A stretch of 64,000 bases of DNA from Cladophialophora immunda (lineage: Eukaryota > Ascomycota > Eurotiomycetes > Chaetothyriales > Herpotrichiellaceae): contig NW_015622542.1 in the NCBI RefSeq assembly GCF_000835495.1, forward strand, positions 2,192,485-2,256,484. Reading direction: 5' to 3'. Position 1 is the stretch's first letter, and each line of letters opens with the position of its first letter. A model generated the notes under the pieces. It did no database searches. It was not told the origin of the DNA and saw only the letters and a program-made list of their open reading frames with translations. This document shows, piece after piece, positions 51,669 through 62,012 of this stretch. The position numbers and the translations under genes are program-made.

Positions 51669-53634
51669 ATGGCAACAGCGTCAGGCAGCATCGCAGAGAT
51701 GGAGGACGTAATCGGGGCGATCGAACTACCAGTAGCACGGCCACTTCCCCCGGCCGTTGTCAACTCGACACCAAGTGCGGAGGTCACGGCTCGTGAGACG
51801 CCGACTCAACTCTCATCTGAGCCGGGCCAACGACGGAGTAGATTTAGGACGTTGACGGTCATGGCCGCTCTTTTTGTACGGAATATATATTCTCTTGTCT
51901 CCTGGCTCCATTCCTGACTCTGTGACCGTCCAGGCTGCCCTGTTCATCGCCGCGCTGAACACCACCATCGTCGCCACCGCAATCCCGACCATCTGCTCCG
52001 ATCTGCACTCCGCCGCCGGCTACTCCTGGATCGGGGCCTCATATGTCATTACCACCACCGCTGTCGTCCCCATATGGGCGAAGCTATCAGACATATGGGG
52101 CCGCAAGCCGATTCTGCTGACCGCCGTGGCGCTGTACTTTGCCAGCTCCATCATCTGCGCCGTCTCGAGCAGTATGGGCATGCTGATCGCGAGCCGCAGT
52201 GTCCAGGGCGTATCCGGGGGCGGCCTATCCTCCCTCATCACCATTGTCATTTCAGACCTGTTCAGCATGAGGTATGTGCCAATTGGTAACCCCGTGCGCA
52301 TGACCCAGCACCTCTAATCGTCCCTTGCAGGAGCCGACCTCTTTTCCTCGGTCTCCTTCACGTAACCTGGGCTGTTGCCGGTGGCCTTGGACCGGTGCTC
52401 GGCGGGGCCTTCACCCAGCTCCTTTCGTGGAGGTGGATATTCTGGATCAACCTCCCAATCTCGGGGACGGCGTTCTGCTTGCTGCTCTTTTTCCTGGACG
52501 TGCATAACCCGAAAACCAAATTCGCCGACGGGGTCAAGGCGATCGACTGGGCGGGCAGTCTTTCTATCGTGTCCGTCATGGTCATGGTGCTTCTCGGTCT
52601 CAACTTTGGAGGCACGGCGTATCCGTGGGACTCGCCGAAGGTCATCTGCCTGGTCGCGGTCGGTGCTTTGATGGCCGTCGTGTTTCTCTTCAGCGAGAGC
52701 CGACTCGCCCGGCACCCGATCATGCCTCTGGGCCTGTTCCGCCACAAATCCAATGCCGCATGTCTTGCGATTGGCTTTGCACAGCATTTCGTAGGTGTTC
52801 GCAGAAAGACCTTCTGGGGGAATACAGCTATACTGACAACCGGCGACGTAGGTCATCAACGCGGCCGAGTACTATCTTCCACTCTATTTCCAGTCGGCAA
52901 AGGAGGCTTCGCCGCTGCAATCTGGCCTCCTCCTCCTTCCGCTGATAATCACCGAGGCACTTACTGGAATCTTCGCGGGCCTTTTCATTTACCGTGCGGG
53001 CCGCTATGTCGAGCTCATCTGGGTTGGTGTGGCGTTGCTGACCGTCGGCAACGGGCTCTACATCTATCTCAACGCGACGTCCCCGATAGGATCGATTGCG
53101 GCGTTCGAAGTCGTGGCCGGGCTGGGCGCAGGCCTTCTGTTTGAACCTCCTCTCATCGCTCTGCAAGCTCTCGTCTCCCAAGACGACACCGCAACCGCCA
53201 CGGCAACTCTCGGCTTCATCCGGAACATCGGTATCGCGCTCTCGATCGTCGGCGGCGGGATCATCTTCCAGAACGGAATGCAACTGCAGAGGTCGAAATT
53301 GCGAGGTCATGGACTGCCGGCAGACCTGGTCGAGACCTTCTCTGGCCCGGACGCCGCGACGAATATCGACCTCATCGCGACCATCTCAGATCGGGCCCAG
53401 AAGCTAGCGGTCAAACAGGCCTTTGCGTGGAGTTTGAGGAACATATGGATCATGGCCGCTTGTATGGCCGCGTGTGGGCTTCTTGCCGGTGGGCTTGTCA
53501 CAAAGAAGGAGCTGGCGAAAGAGCACACCGAGACTCGGACTGGGATCAAAGACAAGAGAGAGGTCGACATGGCCGGGCATGACGGCTTGGAACCGGCACC
53601 TACCGTTGCGAGCAGGGAAGAACTCTCCGCCTAA
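51669..53634 (+). CDS. MFS transporter, DHA2 (14-span) drug/toxin exporter type
   Basis: Exons 51669-51875, 51934-52271, 52331-52790 and 52852-53634 encode 595 residues. This MFS branch uses the proton gradient to expel drugs and secondary metabolites through the plasma membrane. A polar N-terminus of about 60 residues precedes the first span. Motifs are LNTTIVATAIPTI (motif C-like start of DHA2), GASYVITTTAVVPIWAKLSD and DIWGRKPILLTAV (motif A), and SRSVQGVSGGGLSS. Spans continue through HVTWAVAGGLGPVLGG and WRWIFWINLPISG to the final ones at about residues 380-540. The C-terminus is charged. Exon joints fall in loop or span positions and keep frame. The direct neighbour on the left is the O-methyltransferase gene. 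Confidence 0.9.
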
Positions 53635-55053
53635 GCACTGCATAGAATGGTCATGGTAAGTCACGGCCACGTCAGCGCGATATCGAGCGGAGATATTCTT
53701 GCTCTCTATATCAAACGAGGTTCCTTCTTTATACCTGCCGAACAGTGCCACTTCTTTAGTTCGAGATACGTTGGGTTTGGATTTTTCCTCGAGCCCGACT
53801 TAGATCTTGGGCTGCGACTTAAAGATCACCCTTTCAGGTAAACTTTGCGCCTTGTGCTGAGAGAACATCCAGCCCTAGGGCAAGGTTGGTTTCCAAATGT
53901 CCAAGAGAATCAAAGCAACTCACCATATTCCGGCTCTGGATTTTGCCATCCGTCCATCATCGACAGGCTTGCACTGTGCCAAAGTCGTTGCCGGTCCTCG
54001 TCGTCCGACGTCATATTTATGGCTCGCGACCACAAAGATCTTTTGACCTGCCTTTAGACCGCGATCCTCAAACCAGTCGCCAGAAGACACCAAGGAGTCT
54101 CCTTGCACCGCGTGCATTGGCCCCAACGACTCGGGTCATTACGCCAGGATGGTGCACAACGGGATCGAGAATAGAATGCTATCCACGCTCTGCGAGGCTT
54201 GGGGGATTATGAAGAGGCAGAGGAGAGAGAGGGTATGTGCTAGACGACGCGTTGGAGAAAGTGGTATAGGACGACGACAGTAGTGCAAGGCGCAGGGTTC
54301 TGGTCCGTCATGGAAGCTGCTGCACGACTTGTATTGGCTCCCATCATCGTTGCAGGCCAATTCCTTTGCGTGGCTAGTGGACGAGATAGAAAGCATAGGG
54401 ATCAAGGGTGCGAGGGGCGCAGTCGAAGGGGCTCTGTTGGTGCAGGCCCAAGGATGCCCTCTTCGTTTACCGAGTCAGATATTCGTTGATAGCCGAGAAT
54501 CTGAAAGTCATTTGACTCCAATGCCTTTTGACAGCCGTGATAGAAGGCTACTACCAGGAAGGGTGTCTGTGTCAATTGCCGACGGACTGTTCGCCGCTGG
54601 GGCCGTTGATCGCCAACGGCGTGGCGCCACCCGAGGAGGAAGAATGATCTACGCTCAGCATCACCACTATCACCACTTCACCTCCACAACCTCCACCACC
54701 CACAACACCATCTCCTCATCCCGCCCTGCGACCCTTTGATGCCCGCTGTCGATCATCTCTCCCCACGACTGTCCTTTGCATCATTGGCCATCGGCAACGT
54801 CCCGACACGTCATTACCGCGTCAATGTCACAGAACGTCAATCACGTCCCCAATGCAGCAGGTCGCATCTCTTGATCCCTGCAGTGCTTCGCGATGCTTGC
54901 AATGCTTGACCAAAAGCTTGGGCTCGCACTCCTGGTTCCCCCATAAAGTGGGCAGCCCAGCGGCCCTTTCGGCTATTATCAACATGGACCGCTTCTGTTT
55001 TGTCGCTTTCTCCTCCTTCCTCTCTCTCTCTGAAAATCAACGTGTCCTCTAGA
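53635..55053. other. Intergenic
   Basis: Promoter of the sugar transporter gene and 3' flank of the exporter. Around 54660-54715 the plus strand is C/A-rich (repeats of CACC and CAAC). No gene is seen. Confidence 0.5.
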
Positions 55054-56949
55054 ATGTCTGTGATGCAAGGAACGAAGCACCTCGTCGGTGGGTGGCTGAT
55101 TGCCGCCATCACTTCAGTATGCTCCTCGGGCTTTCTGTTGTTCGGGTACGACCAGGGCGTCATGTCCGGCGTGGTGATATCCAAGTACTGGCTGGCGCAG
55201 ATGGACCACCCGAGCTCACTCATGGTCGGCACCATGACGGCGCTGTATGATGTGGGAGCCGTGTTTGGGGCCATCGGCGCCGCCTTCACGGGCGAGCAGC
55301 TGGGGCGTAAGAGGACTCTGCTGCTGGGCACCACGATCCTGATCATCGGCACGGTCCTCATGGCCAGCAGCTACGAACGGATCCAGTTCATGGTCTCGCG
55401 AGTCTGCACGGGAATAGGCATCGGGTACATCACGTCTGTCACGCCCGTCTACCAGGCGGAGATCAGTGCCGCCGCGCAACGCGGATGGCAAGTGTGCTGC
55501 CAGCTCACCACCATGCTCGGCGGGTTGATGATTGCCTACTGGATCAACTACGGCTTCTTCTTCATCCACAGCAGCGCGCAGTGGAGATTTCCCCTCGCCT
55601 TCCAGCTGGTCTTTGCCATCTACATCATGCTGGTCGCTCCGTGGCTGCCCGACACCCCGCGCTGGCTCATGCGACATCGCACCCCGGCGGAGGGGCTCGC
55701 GGTCCTCGCGCGACTGAGGGGACGGGATGAGAAGGACCAGCTCGTGCAGACGGAGAAGGACGAGATCATGGAGGCCATTGCCATCGAAGAGAAGGAGGAG
55801 GGCTCGTGGGCAGATTTGTTCCGCAGCAACGGCATCTCGGCCAACAAGCGCTTCTACCTCGCGCTGGGAATCCAATTTATGCAGCAGATGTCGGGCATCA
55901 ACATTGTAAGTGCACTGTCCGCCTCAGGCTGCGGGAGCATTACATGGCTGACAGAACGGTTTCCATTTGCCAGGTGACATACTACGCTCCGACGCTCTTC
56001 ACCACGTCGTTGAACATGACCCAGGAGATGTCGATTCTCATGGGCTGCTTCCTGCAACTGTGGTATATTATCGCCTCGTTTCTGACATGGTACACGATCG
56101 ACCGCGTGGGACGGCGGCTCCTCTTCATCTCCATGGCCTTTGGCATGTGTCTGGTGCTGGTGGCCGAAGCCATCGCCGTCAACCGCATCGAGGCCGCCCA
56201 CTACCACAACACCTCCGCGGGGGTGGCCGCCGTGTTCTTCGTCTTTGCGTTCGAGGCCTGCTTCACCTGGGGCTGGATGGCCACCGTCTGGGTCTACCCG
56301 CCAGAGATCCTGCCGCTGAAGATCCGAGCCAAGGGCGCCGCGCTGGCCGCCGGCGCGGATTTCCTGGGCAACTTTCTCGTCGTCGAGGTCACGCCGGGTA
56401 AGGCCCCGCCCTCTAGAAGAAAACGACCTTCTGGTTCACTAATTGTGATCTATGCGAACGCTGACTGACTCTTCTTCTCTTTTAGACGGCGTCAAAAACC
56501 TCGGCTGGAGGTTCTACATCGTCTGGGCGGTGCTCAACCTCGCCAATGCCATCATCGTCTGGCTCTTCTACCCGGAAACCGGCGGCCAGCCGCTCGAGGC
56601 GATCGACACGCTCTTCGCGGACAAGGAGCAGCGCAGACGAGCCTCGACCCTGAACCACAGCGGCGGCGGCGGGGCCACGGTCGCCCTTCCCGCCGACGAC
56701 GACAGCGACGAGGTCGACACCGAGGATATTGGAGAAGACAAGAAGGGCCTCCTGAGCAGACTGCAGTGGAGCATCGTGCGCAAGGCGGACAGGCAGGTCA
56801 AGGCGTACAAGCGCGCCGGGCGGCGGCGGGTCTCGGATATGACGGCGGTGTCCGACACCACGACCGCGCGGGGCGGCGACGAGGAAGAAAGTCCCGATGG
56901 GGGAGGGAAAGTCCACGAGGACCAGCGAGAAATCGTGGTGCAGAAGTGA
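55054..56949 (+). CDS. MFS sugar transporter
   Basis: Exons 55054-55905, 55974-56397 and 56486-56949 encode 579 residues. The 12-span sugar porter family brings hexoses or related polyols into the cell. Signatures are GYDQGVMSGVV (span 1), GEQLGRKRTLLLG (motif A), RVCTGIGIGYITSVTPVYQAE (spans 4-5; written here as two overlapping parts), PDTPRWLMRH (mid-loop), QQMSGIN then VTYYAPTLF across intron 1, DRVGRRLLF, and YPETGGQPLE after span 12. The C-terminal tail of about 115 residues is long and acidic then basic. Substrate cannot be told from sequence. The ATG at 55054 places span 1 about 15 residues in, as is usual. Confidence 0.92.
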
Positions 56950-57929
56950 ACGGAGAAAAGAAAGAAAGAATCACCGTGGCTTTGATTATAGAGCGGCTGC
57001 GCGGCAGAGACAGGCTCAAGTTATAGATAGAGAGAGAGAGAGACATATACATGGGTGTGTATTACATATAAACCGAACGGTGCTTTGTCCCTTGCCCTTT
57101 TCATTCAGGAAAGAGAGCGAGGCCGTATTGATCCGGCTCAAGAGCCCGATCGAACCCAATTGGGGTTTGGGAGAGCCTGTCCTGGACCGTATTCCCCCTT
57201 CTCGCAATAACGCAAACGTGGGCTTTGCAGATTCCAGCCAAGATGGTCTTGCGATTTCCATTACAGTTATACAAAACGACGGGGCCCTCGGTCACACCGG
57301 CTCCGCGACACACTGCTCTCCCGTAAACCCAACATCATCCAACTCCAGGTCAATCTCATTGCCCGGCAACAAGGTCGAGCAATCCCACTGTCAGGTACAA
57401 GACCAGTTCCGAACGATCCGCGTGGAAACTTTGATTTTCGATGGTGGTCCAAGTCGGGTGCCTCGTGTTGCCAGCAAGCCCGAGACGTTCTAGCGAATAG
57501 TCGCCGATGCTAGCCGTCAAGGTACATGCAGAGAAGGCCGGCCCATCGTTATGGTTGTTAGTGTAGGGGATAGGATCGTTGAAAGGGAGCGTGTAGAGTG
57601 GGGGGAGTTAGTATCCTTGAGAATCAGGGTGTTTGATGAGTAGAAAATGCTGTACATTTTGATATACACATATACAATGCCACCCATCACTTTACAAGTT
57701 TGTAGCATAGAGTGGGGTATCATCCACAAAACACAAATACGCCGTTCGTCCCATAGAGTCAGAGCTCATCGTGCCTGTCGTACAGTTCGTGCTGAAATAA
57801 CCTCCGAAACTTTTAAATGCTGTCTTACCTCTCCAAAGATGCGATGGCCGGCTGTGCTCAGCTTGACATGGGCGTGTGAAAGCAGTGGAAAATGGTACCG
57901 TCAGTCCAGCCATTGTGCGCCTTCAAACT
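56950..57929. other. Intergenic between convergent genes
   Basis: 3' flanks of the sugar transporter and HSP78 genes. It contains an (AG)7 run at 57029-57042. Open frames here have no domain. Confidence 0.5.
57029..57042 (+). repeat. (AG)7 microsatellite
   Basis: Seven AG units just downstream of the sugar transporter stop. Confidence 0.9.
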
Positions 57930-60290
57930 TCAGGCCTTTGCTTGAATTTCCAAGTCCAGGTTCTCCCGGTCCTTACCCAAGATAACCTTCGCGGTGTCTC
58001 CCGTCTTCAGTTCGCCTCTGATAATCCTGTCTGCCAGCCTTCGTCCAATCTCGTGCTGAATCAGACGGTTGAGCGGCCTGGCGCCGTATCGAGGATCATA
58101 GCCCTTCTCGCATAGCCAGTCCTTGACTTCAGACGAAACATCCAGGCTCATCCTGCGATCATCAAGGCGTCCTTGAAGCTCGCGGATCCGAATGTCCACA
58201 ATGTCTCGGAGAGCAGATTTGGACAGCTTGTTGAAGATGATGAATTCGTCAATTCGATTGAGGAACTCGGGCGGGTAGGAGGCTTGAACAACCTCCATCA
58301 CTCCCTTCTTTTGTTCGGGTGTCACTGTCTCCACATCTGCGCCGCTGCCCATCAGGATTTCGGCACCGAGATTGCTGGTCAAGACAATCAATGTGTTGCG
58401 GAAGTCGACTTTGTGACCTTGACTGTCTGTGAGAAATCCTTCGTCGAGCACTTGCAGCAGCAAGCTTGAAATGTCACGGTGGGCCTTCTCAAACTCATCG
58501 AACAGGAGGACTGCGTACGGTTTGCGTCGAACCGCTTCAGTTAGCTGTCCTGCATCCTCGTACCCAATATAGCCTGCGGTGGCGCCAATGAGTCGCGAGA
58601 CGGTGTGCTTTTCCTGGAATTCCGACATGTCGAACCGTACCACGGCGGATTCGGTGCTGAAGAGGAAGTTGGCAATTTGTTTGCAAAGCTCTGTCTTTCC
58701 CACACCGGTAGGTCCAAGGAACATGAAGCTGCCGAGTGGGCGATTTTCACCATTGAGACCTGCTCGTTGCATGCGGACCGCGTTGGCCACCGCAGTAAGG
58801 GCTTCGTCTTGACCACGGACATGCTCTCGCAATTTGTCTTCCATCTTCACCAATTTTTCAACTTCTCCAGCCATAAGTTTGTTGACTGGGATTCCTGTTG
58901 TTCGGCTGACAACGCTGGCAATGTCGTCGGCAGTCACCGAGTCATGAATGAGGGTCTCTCCATTCTTCGTCGTCGAGGTGACCTCTTCGCCCTCCCTAGG
59001 CAGTTGAGATTCGAGTTTTGGTATGGTCGCATATTGAAGTTCACCCGCGCGGGCGAAGTTTCCTTCGCGCCTGGCTTGCTCCAATTCCTGTCGTGCCTTT
59101 TCCAGGTCTTCTTTGGTCCGCTTGATGGCTTCGATTTCTGCTTTCTCGCGGTCCCAGATCTCGGTTAGGCGATCTACTTCTTTCTTCTTCTCTGCGAGTG
59201 TCTCTTCTAACTTTTGCCGTCGTTCCTTCGAGGCAATGTCTGTTTCTTTGCGCAGAGACTCCAGTTCGATTTGAATGGTCATGATCTCACGATCTAGTTT
59301 TTGGATTGCGTCAGGTTTAGATTCTTGCTGCAAGCGGAGAGCGGAGGCTGCCTCGTCCACAAGATCTATAGCTTTGTCGGGCAGAAAACGATCAGTAATG
59401 TACCGATTGCTGTAGGTTGCGGCCGCCACAAGAGCGCCGTCTGTAATGCGAACGCCGTGATGAACTTCGTAACGGTCTTTGATACCACGCAAGATAGAGA
59501 TGGTATCTTGGACTGAAGGCTCACCAACCAAGATCGGTTGGAATCGACGCGCGAGCGCTACATCTTTCTCGATCTGGCGGTACTCGTTGAGGGTGGTGGC
59601 ACCGCAGCATTGTAACTCGCCACGAGATAGAGCTGGTTTGAGGAGATTGCTCGCATCAATCGACCCTTCGGCCTTTCCAAGACCGAGCAGAGTATGCAGT
59701 TCATCGACAAAAAGAATGACTCCACCATGTGCGTCTTGTACCTCTTTCAGAACCTTCTTCAACCTTTCCTCAAAATCGCCTCTGAACTTAGCACCAGCGA
59801 TCAATTGACCGAGATCCAGAGAGATCACTCTCTTATTTTTAATGCTCTCAGGCACATCTCCTCTTACTATCCTCTGCGCGAGACCTTCGAGGATGGCGGT
59901 CTTGCCCGTTCCGGCTGCACCGATCAAGACAGGATTGTTTTTCGTTCGACGTGAGAGGATCTGTATCGTTCGGTGGATCTCCCCATCTCTTCCGATGACC
60001 GGGTCGAGTTTCCCTTCCTTGGCTCGGGCTGTCAGATCGACGCCGTATTCTTCTAGTGCAGGTTTCTCAGGCTCGCCTCCCATATTCATGCGATGGGTTC
60101 CGCCCGGTGGATGGGCTCGGCCATTGGCGTACGTGCGAACGAACGTGGCAGCTGGGAGAATGGTTCGAGGGATCGCAGGGTAGCTTGTAGCGGAGACTAG
60201 GAAAGGGGCGGCTCGTCGACGGAGCAGAGATGAGGGTAGTACTCGCGAAGGAACTGCTCGTCGGACGAGCGTCGACCTTGCGGTGTTCAT
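57930..60290 (-). CDS. HSP78: Mitochondrial disaggregase Hsp78 (ClpB family)
   Basis: Single exon of 786 residues from the ATG at 60290; a second in-frame ATG at 60317 would add nine. Hsp78 is an AAA+ hexamer that works with mitochondrial Hsp70 to dissolve aggregates. The first 57 residues are rich in Arg/Ser/Ala/Pro without acids, a mitochondrial presequence. As usual for Hsp78, the ClpB N-domain is missing and the protein enters nucleotide domain 1 directly: Walker A GAAGTGKT (about 124-131), Walker [14 protein letters not shown]. The middle coiled coil (about 400-470) is the ClpB type. Domain 2 has Walker [10 protein letters not shown] (about 525-533), [10 protein letters not shown], and sensor-2 region [14 protein letters not shown]. 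It diverges from the BTB gene; a heat-shock-like element lies upstream. Confidence 0.96.
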   Translation of the reverse strand: MNTARSTLVRRAVPSRVLPSSLLRRRAAPFLVSATSYPAIPRTILPAATFVRTYANGRAHPPGGTHRMNMGGEPEKPALEEYGVDLTARAKEGKLDPVIGRDGEIHRTIQILSRRTKNNPVLIGAAGTGKTAILEGLAQRIVRGDVPESIKNKRVISLDLGQLIAGAKFRGDFEERLKKVLKEVQDAHGGVILFVDELHTLLGLGKAEGSIDASNLLKPALSRGELQCCGATTLNEYRQIEKDVALARRFQPILVGEPSVQDTISILRGIKDRYEVHHGVRITDGALVAAATYSNRYITDRFLPDKAIDLVDEAASALRLQQESKPDAIQKLDREIMTIQIELESLRKETDIASKERRQKLEETLAEKKKEVDRLTEIWDREKAEIEAIKRTKEDLEKARQELEQARREGNFARAGELQYATIPKLESQLPREGEEVTSTTKNGETLIHDSVTADDIASVVSRTTGIPVNKLMAGEVEKLVKMEDKLREHVRGQDEALTAVANAVRMQRAGLNGENRPLGSFMFLGPTGVGKTELCKQIANFLFSTESAVVRFDMSEFQEKHTVSRLIGATAGYIGYEDAGQLTEAVRRKPYAVLLFDEFEKAHRDISSLLLQVLDEGFLTDSQGHKVDFRNTLIVLTSNLGAEILMGSGADVETVTPEQKKGVMEVVQASYPPEFLNRIDEFIIFNKLSKSALRDIVDIRIRELQGRLDDRRMSLDVSSEVKDWLCEKGYDPRYGARPLNRLIQHEIGRRLADRIIRGELKTGDTAKVILGKDRENLDLEIQAKA

Positions 60291-60665
60291 GGCTGTCTTG
60301 CTGGGAATGCAGAGCACAAGGCTGCTTCAGAAATGCTATCGATGATCAAGGACAAAGGGAGGCATGTCGACCGTACGGTTGAGGAGCAGTGGTAAATAGT
60401 TTCTGGTCCGAGTATAGTCTGGGTCTTCTGGAAGCCTCGAGCCACATCGAATGATCCCGCACGTACAATGTCCAAATACAGTATAGCTCATAAACGTCCT
60501 GATCTATTCTATTTATGGTCTAGTGTTGATGGTTCAGTGCGGGTCTCTCGTACCTGTGCTGATTGGCTTGCGGCACTACATGGACCGGACTTGCCTACAA
60601 TCCTCACAAACCATTCCTCCTTCATTCTTTCGAAATCTCATCTCCTCACTAGGTCGCTCGCCACC
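60291..60665. other. Divergent promoter HSP78 / BTB gene
   Basis: 375 bases between two genes that read away from each other, containing a heat-shock-element-like site at 60426-60438. Both start codons are well supported, so this is the complete shared region. Confidence 0.6.
60426..60438. promoter_or_regulatory. Heat-shock-element-like site
   Basis: TTCTGGAAGCCTC holds an exact TTCnnGAA inverted pair followed two bases later by CTC, an imperfect third TTC unit. It sits 136 bases upstream of the HSP78 start, where Hsf1 sites are expected for this heat-induced family. Two good units could also occur by chance. Confidence 0.4.
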
Positions 60666-61707
60666 ATGGCGACTATCGACATCGATCCCGTCGGCGACCT
60701 CGTCATTGAGATTGAGGATGAGCGCCTCCGAATCTCGTCCAAAGTCCTCTCTCTAGCCTCCCCGGTGTTCGGGGCAATGCTCAGCTCAGGCTTCAAAGAA
60801 GGATCCTTGCAGACCGTAGAGGACAATCCTCGCATCATCCCTTTGCCGGAGGACGATCTTGAAGCTTTCAAGCTTATCTGTAAAATCATCCATTTCCAGC
60901 TCGATCAGATTCCACAAGAGCTGAAAATCGACTCACTGGAGAACCTGGCCTTGGTCTGTGACAAATATCAATGCACCGTCGCCATGAGGCACTGTGCGGC
61001 ATTATGGCTGCAGAGGATTTCAGACACTTATCTCGCTGCTGAGCTGAATAGACAACTGCTGGTGGCGTACCTCTTGGACCTGCCCACCGCATTTTCAGAT
61101 ATCTCGTGGAGGTTGATGCAGGCACAGGCAGGGCCCTTTGAAACATTACCTGGTCTAACGGACCACCCTACTGTTCCATGCTCTCTATTAGGTTGGTAGA
61201 GGTTGTAACCCATGTAACATTTCCGCAATGCTTACATGCGCAGATGTGCTAAATACCAGGAGAGTCGAGATCAATCGCAAAATGGAGAAAATCCTCATGC
61301 ATCCGGTCTCCCGCCTCTTAGGCTGTTCCTGTCGAGCCTCCTCCGAGGGAGTGACAAAGTACCTCTCCACTCTACGGAATCAGAAAATTGCACCCTACGA
61401 AGAAGGGTTCGAGCACCTGAGCTTACTTAAAGTAGTCGATAAAGTCTCGAATCTACCAAACAGTCTCGCAGGAGAGGCGTCTTGCACGAACGGCTCGTAT
61501 TCCCGCTGTGAACTCGCTTCATCGCGAGACGGTTCAATGAAGAAAAAATTGACAAAGGACCTGTCCACTTTGATGGACTCTGAACCCGGCCTCTGCCTCG
61601 ATTGTGTCAAGACTGGACGTAAATCAAAGGTTGAAGGGACTTGCAGAGTACAACACCTATCAAACCTCGTTGCAACCCATGGATATCGTAAGGAGCTCCC
61701 TCGGTAA
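60666..61707 (+). CDS. BTB/POZ domain protein
   Basis: Exons 60666-61191 and 61244-61707 encode 329 residues. The start has an ideal context (CCACCATGGC). The BTB fold is read at about residues 10-115: DLVIEIEDERLRISSKVLSL, then SPVFGAMLSSGFKEG, then DDLEAFKLICKIIHF and LENLALVCDKYQC. Small fungal BTB proteins of this type are numerous and mostly uncharacterised; they may bind partners or cullin-3. The second half has scattered Cys residues, including CSCRASSEG and CLDCVKTGRK, which could be a metal-binding site. The intron donor is the weaker GTTGGT, but this joint gives G|AT (Asp) and a continuous frame, whereas the nearby donor GTAGAG yields a stop. Confidence 0.8.
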
Positions 61708-62012
61708 CGAAGGAAGGGAAGGGAGGACGAGAAAATACTGATATTGTGACCACCCTGGTATTGGAAAGAAACGAGAACACTTGGTCATGCTTCGCTCCGC
61801 TCAAGAACCCATTTTGTGTTATGAAGCGAGTCTTCTTCTAGTGGGTTGGTTTCATATTCAATTCACTTCTCGAGACTGAATCTTTCGAATGAGCCTCACC
61901 CAGGTCAGTTCCCCCAGCAGGTCTGGCAGCTGAACAGACCTTCAGATCACACAAAACTCATCTTCCTCTCTTTCACGGCTCTTGATTTTCTCCCACACAC
62001 ACAACGTCCACA
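61708..62012. other. Intergenic
   Basis: Probable promoter of the DUF4470 gene, with a CCACACACACAACG-like C/A stretch just before its start. No gene is seen. Confidence 0.5.

Noticed and set aside
55216..55875. A 219-codon minus-strand frame inside the sugar transporter gene
   Set aside because: It lies opposite well-conserved MFS motifs and is a shadow of GC-rich codons.
61192..61200. Alternative BTB intron donor GTAGAG at 61196
   Set aside because: It would create a TGA at the joint; the GTTGGT donor at 61192 keeps frame.
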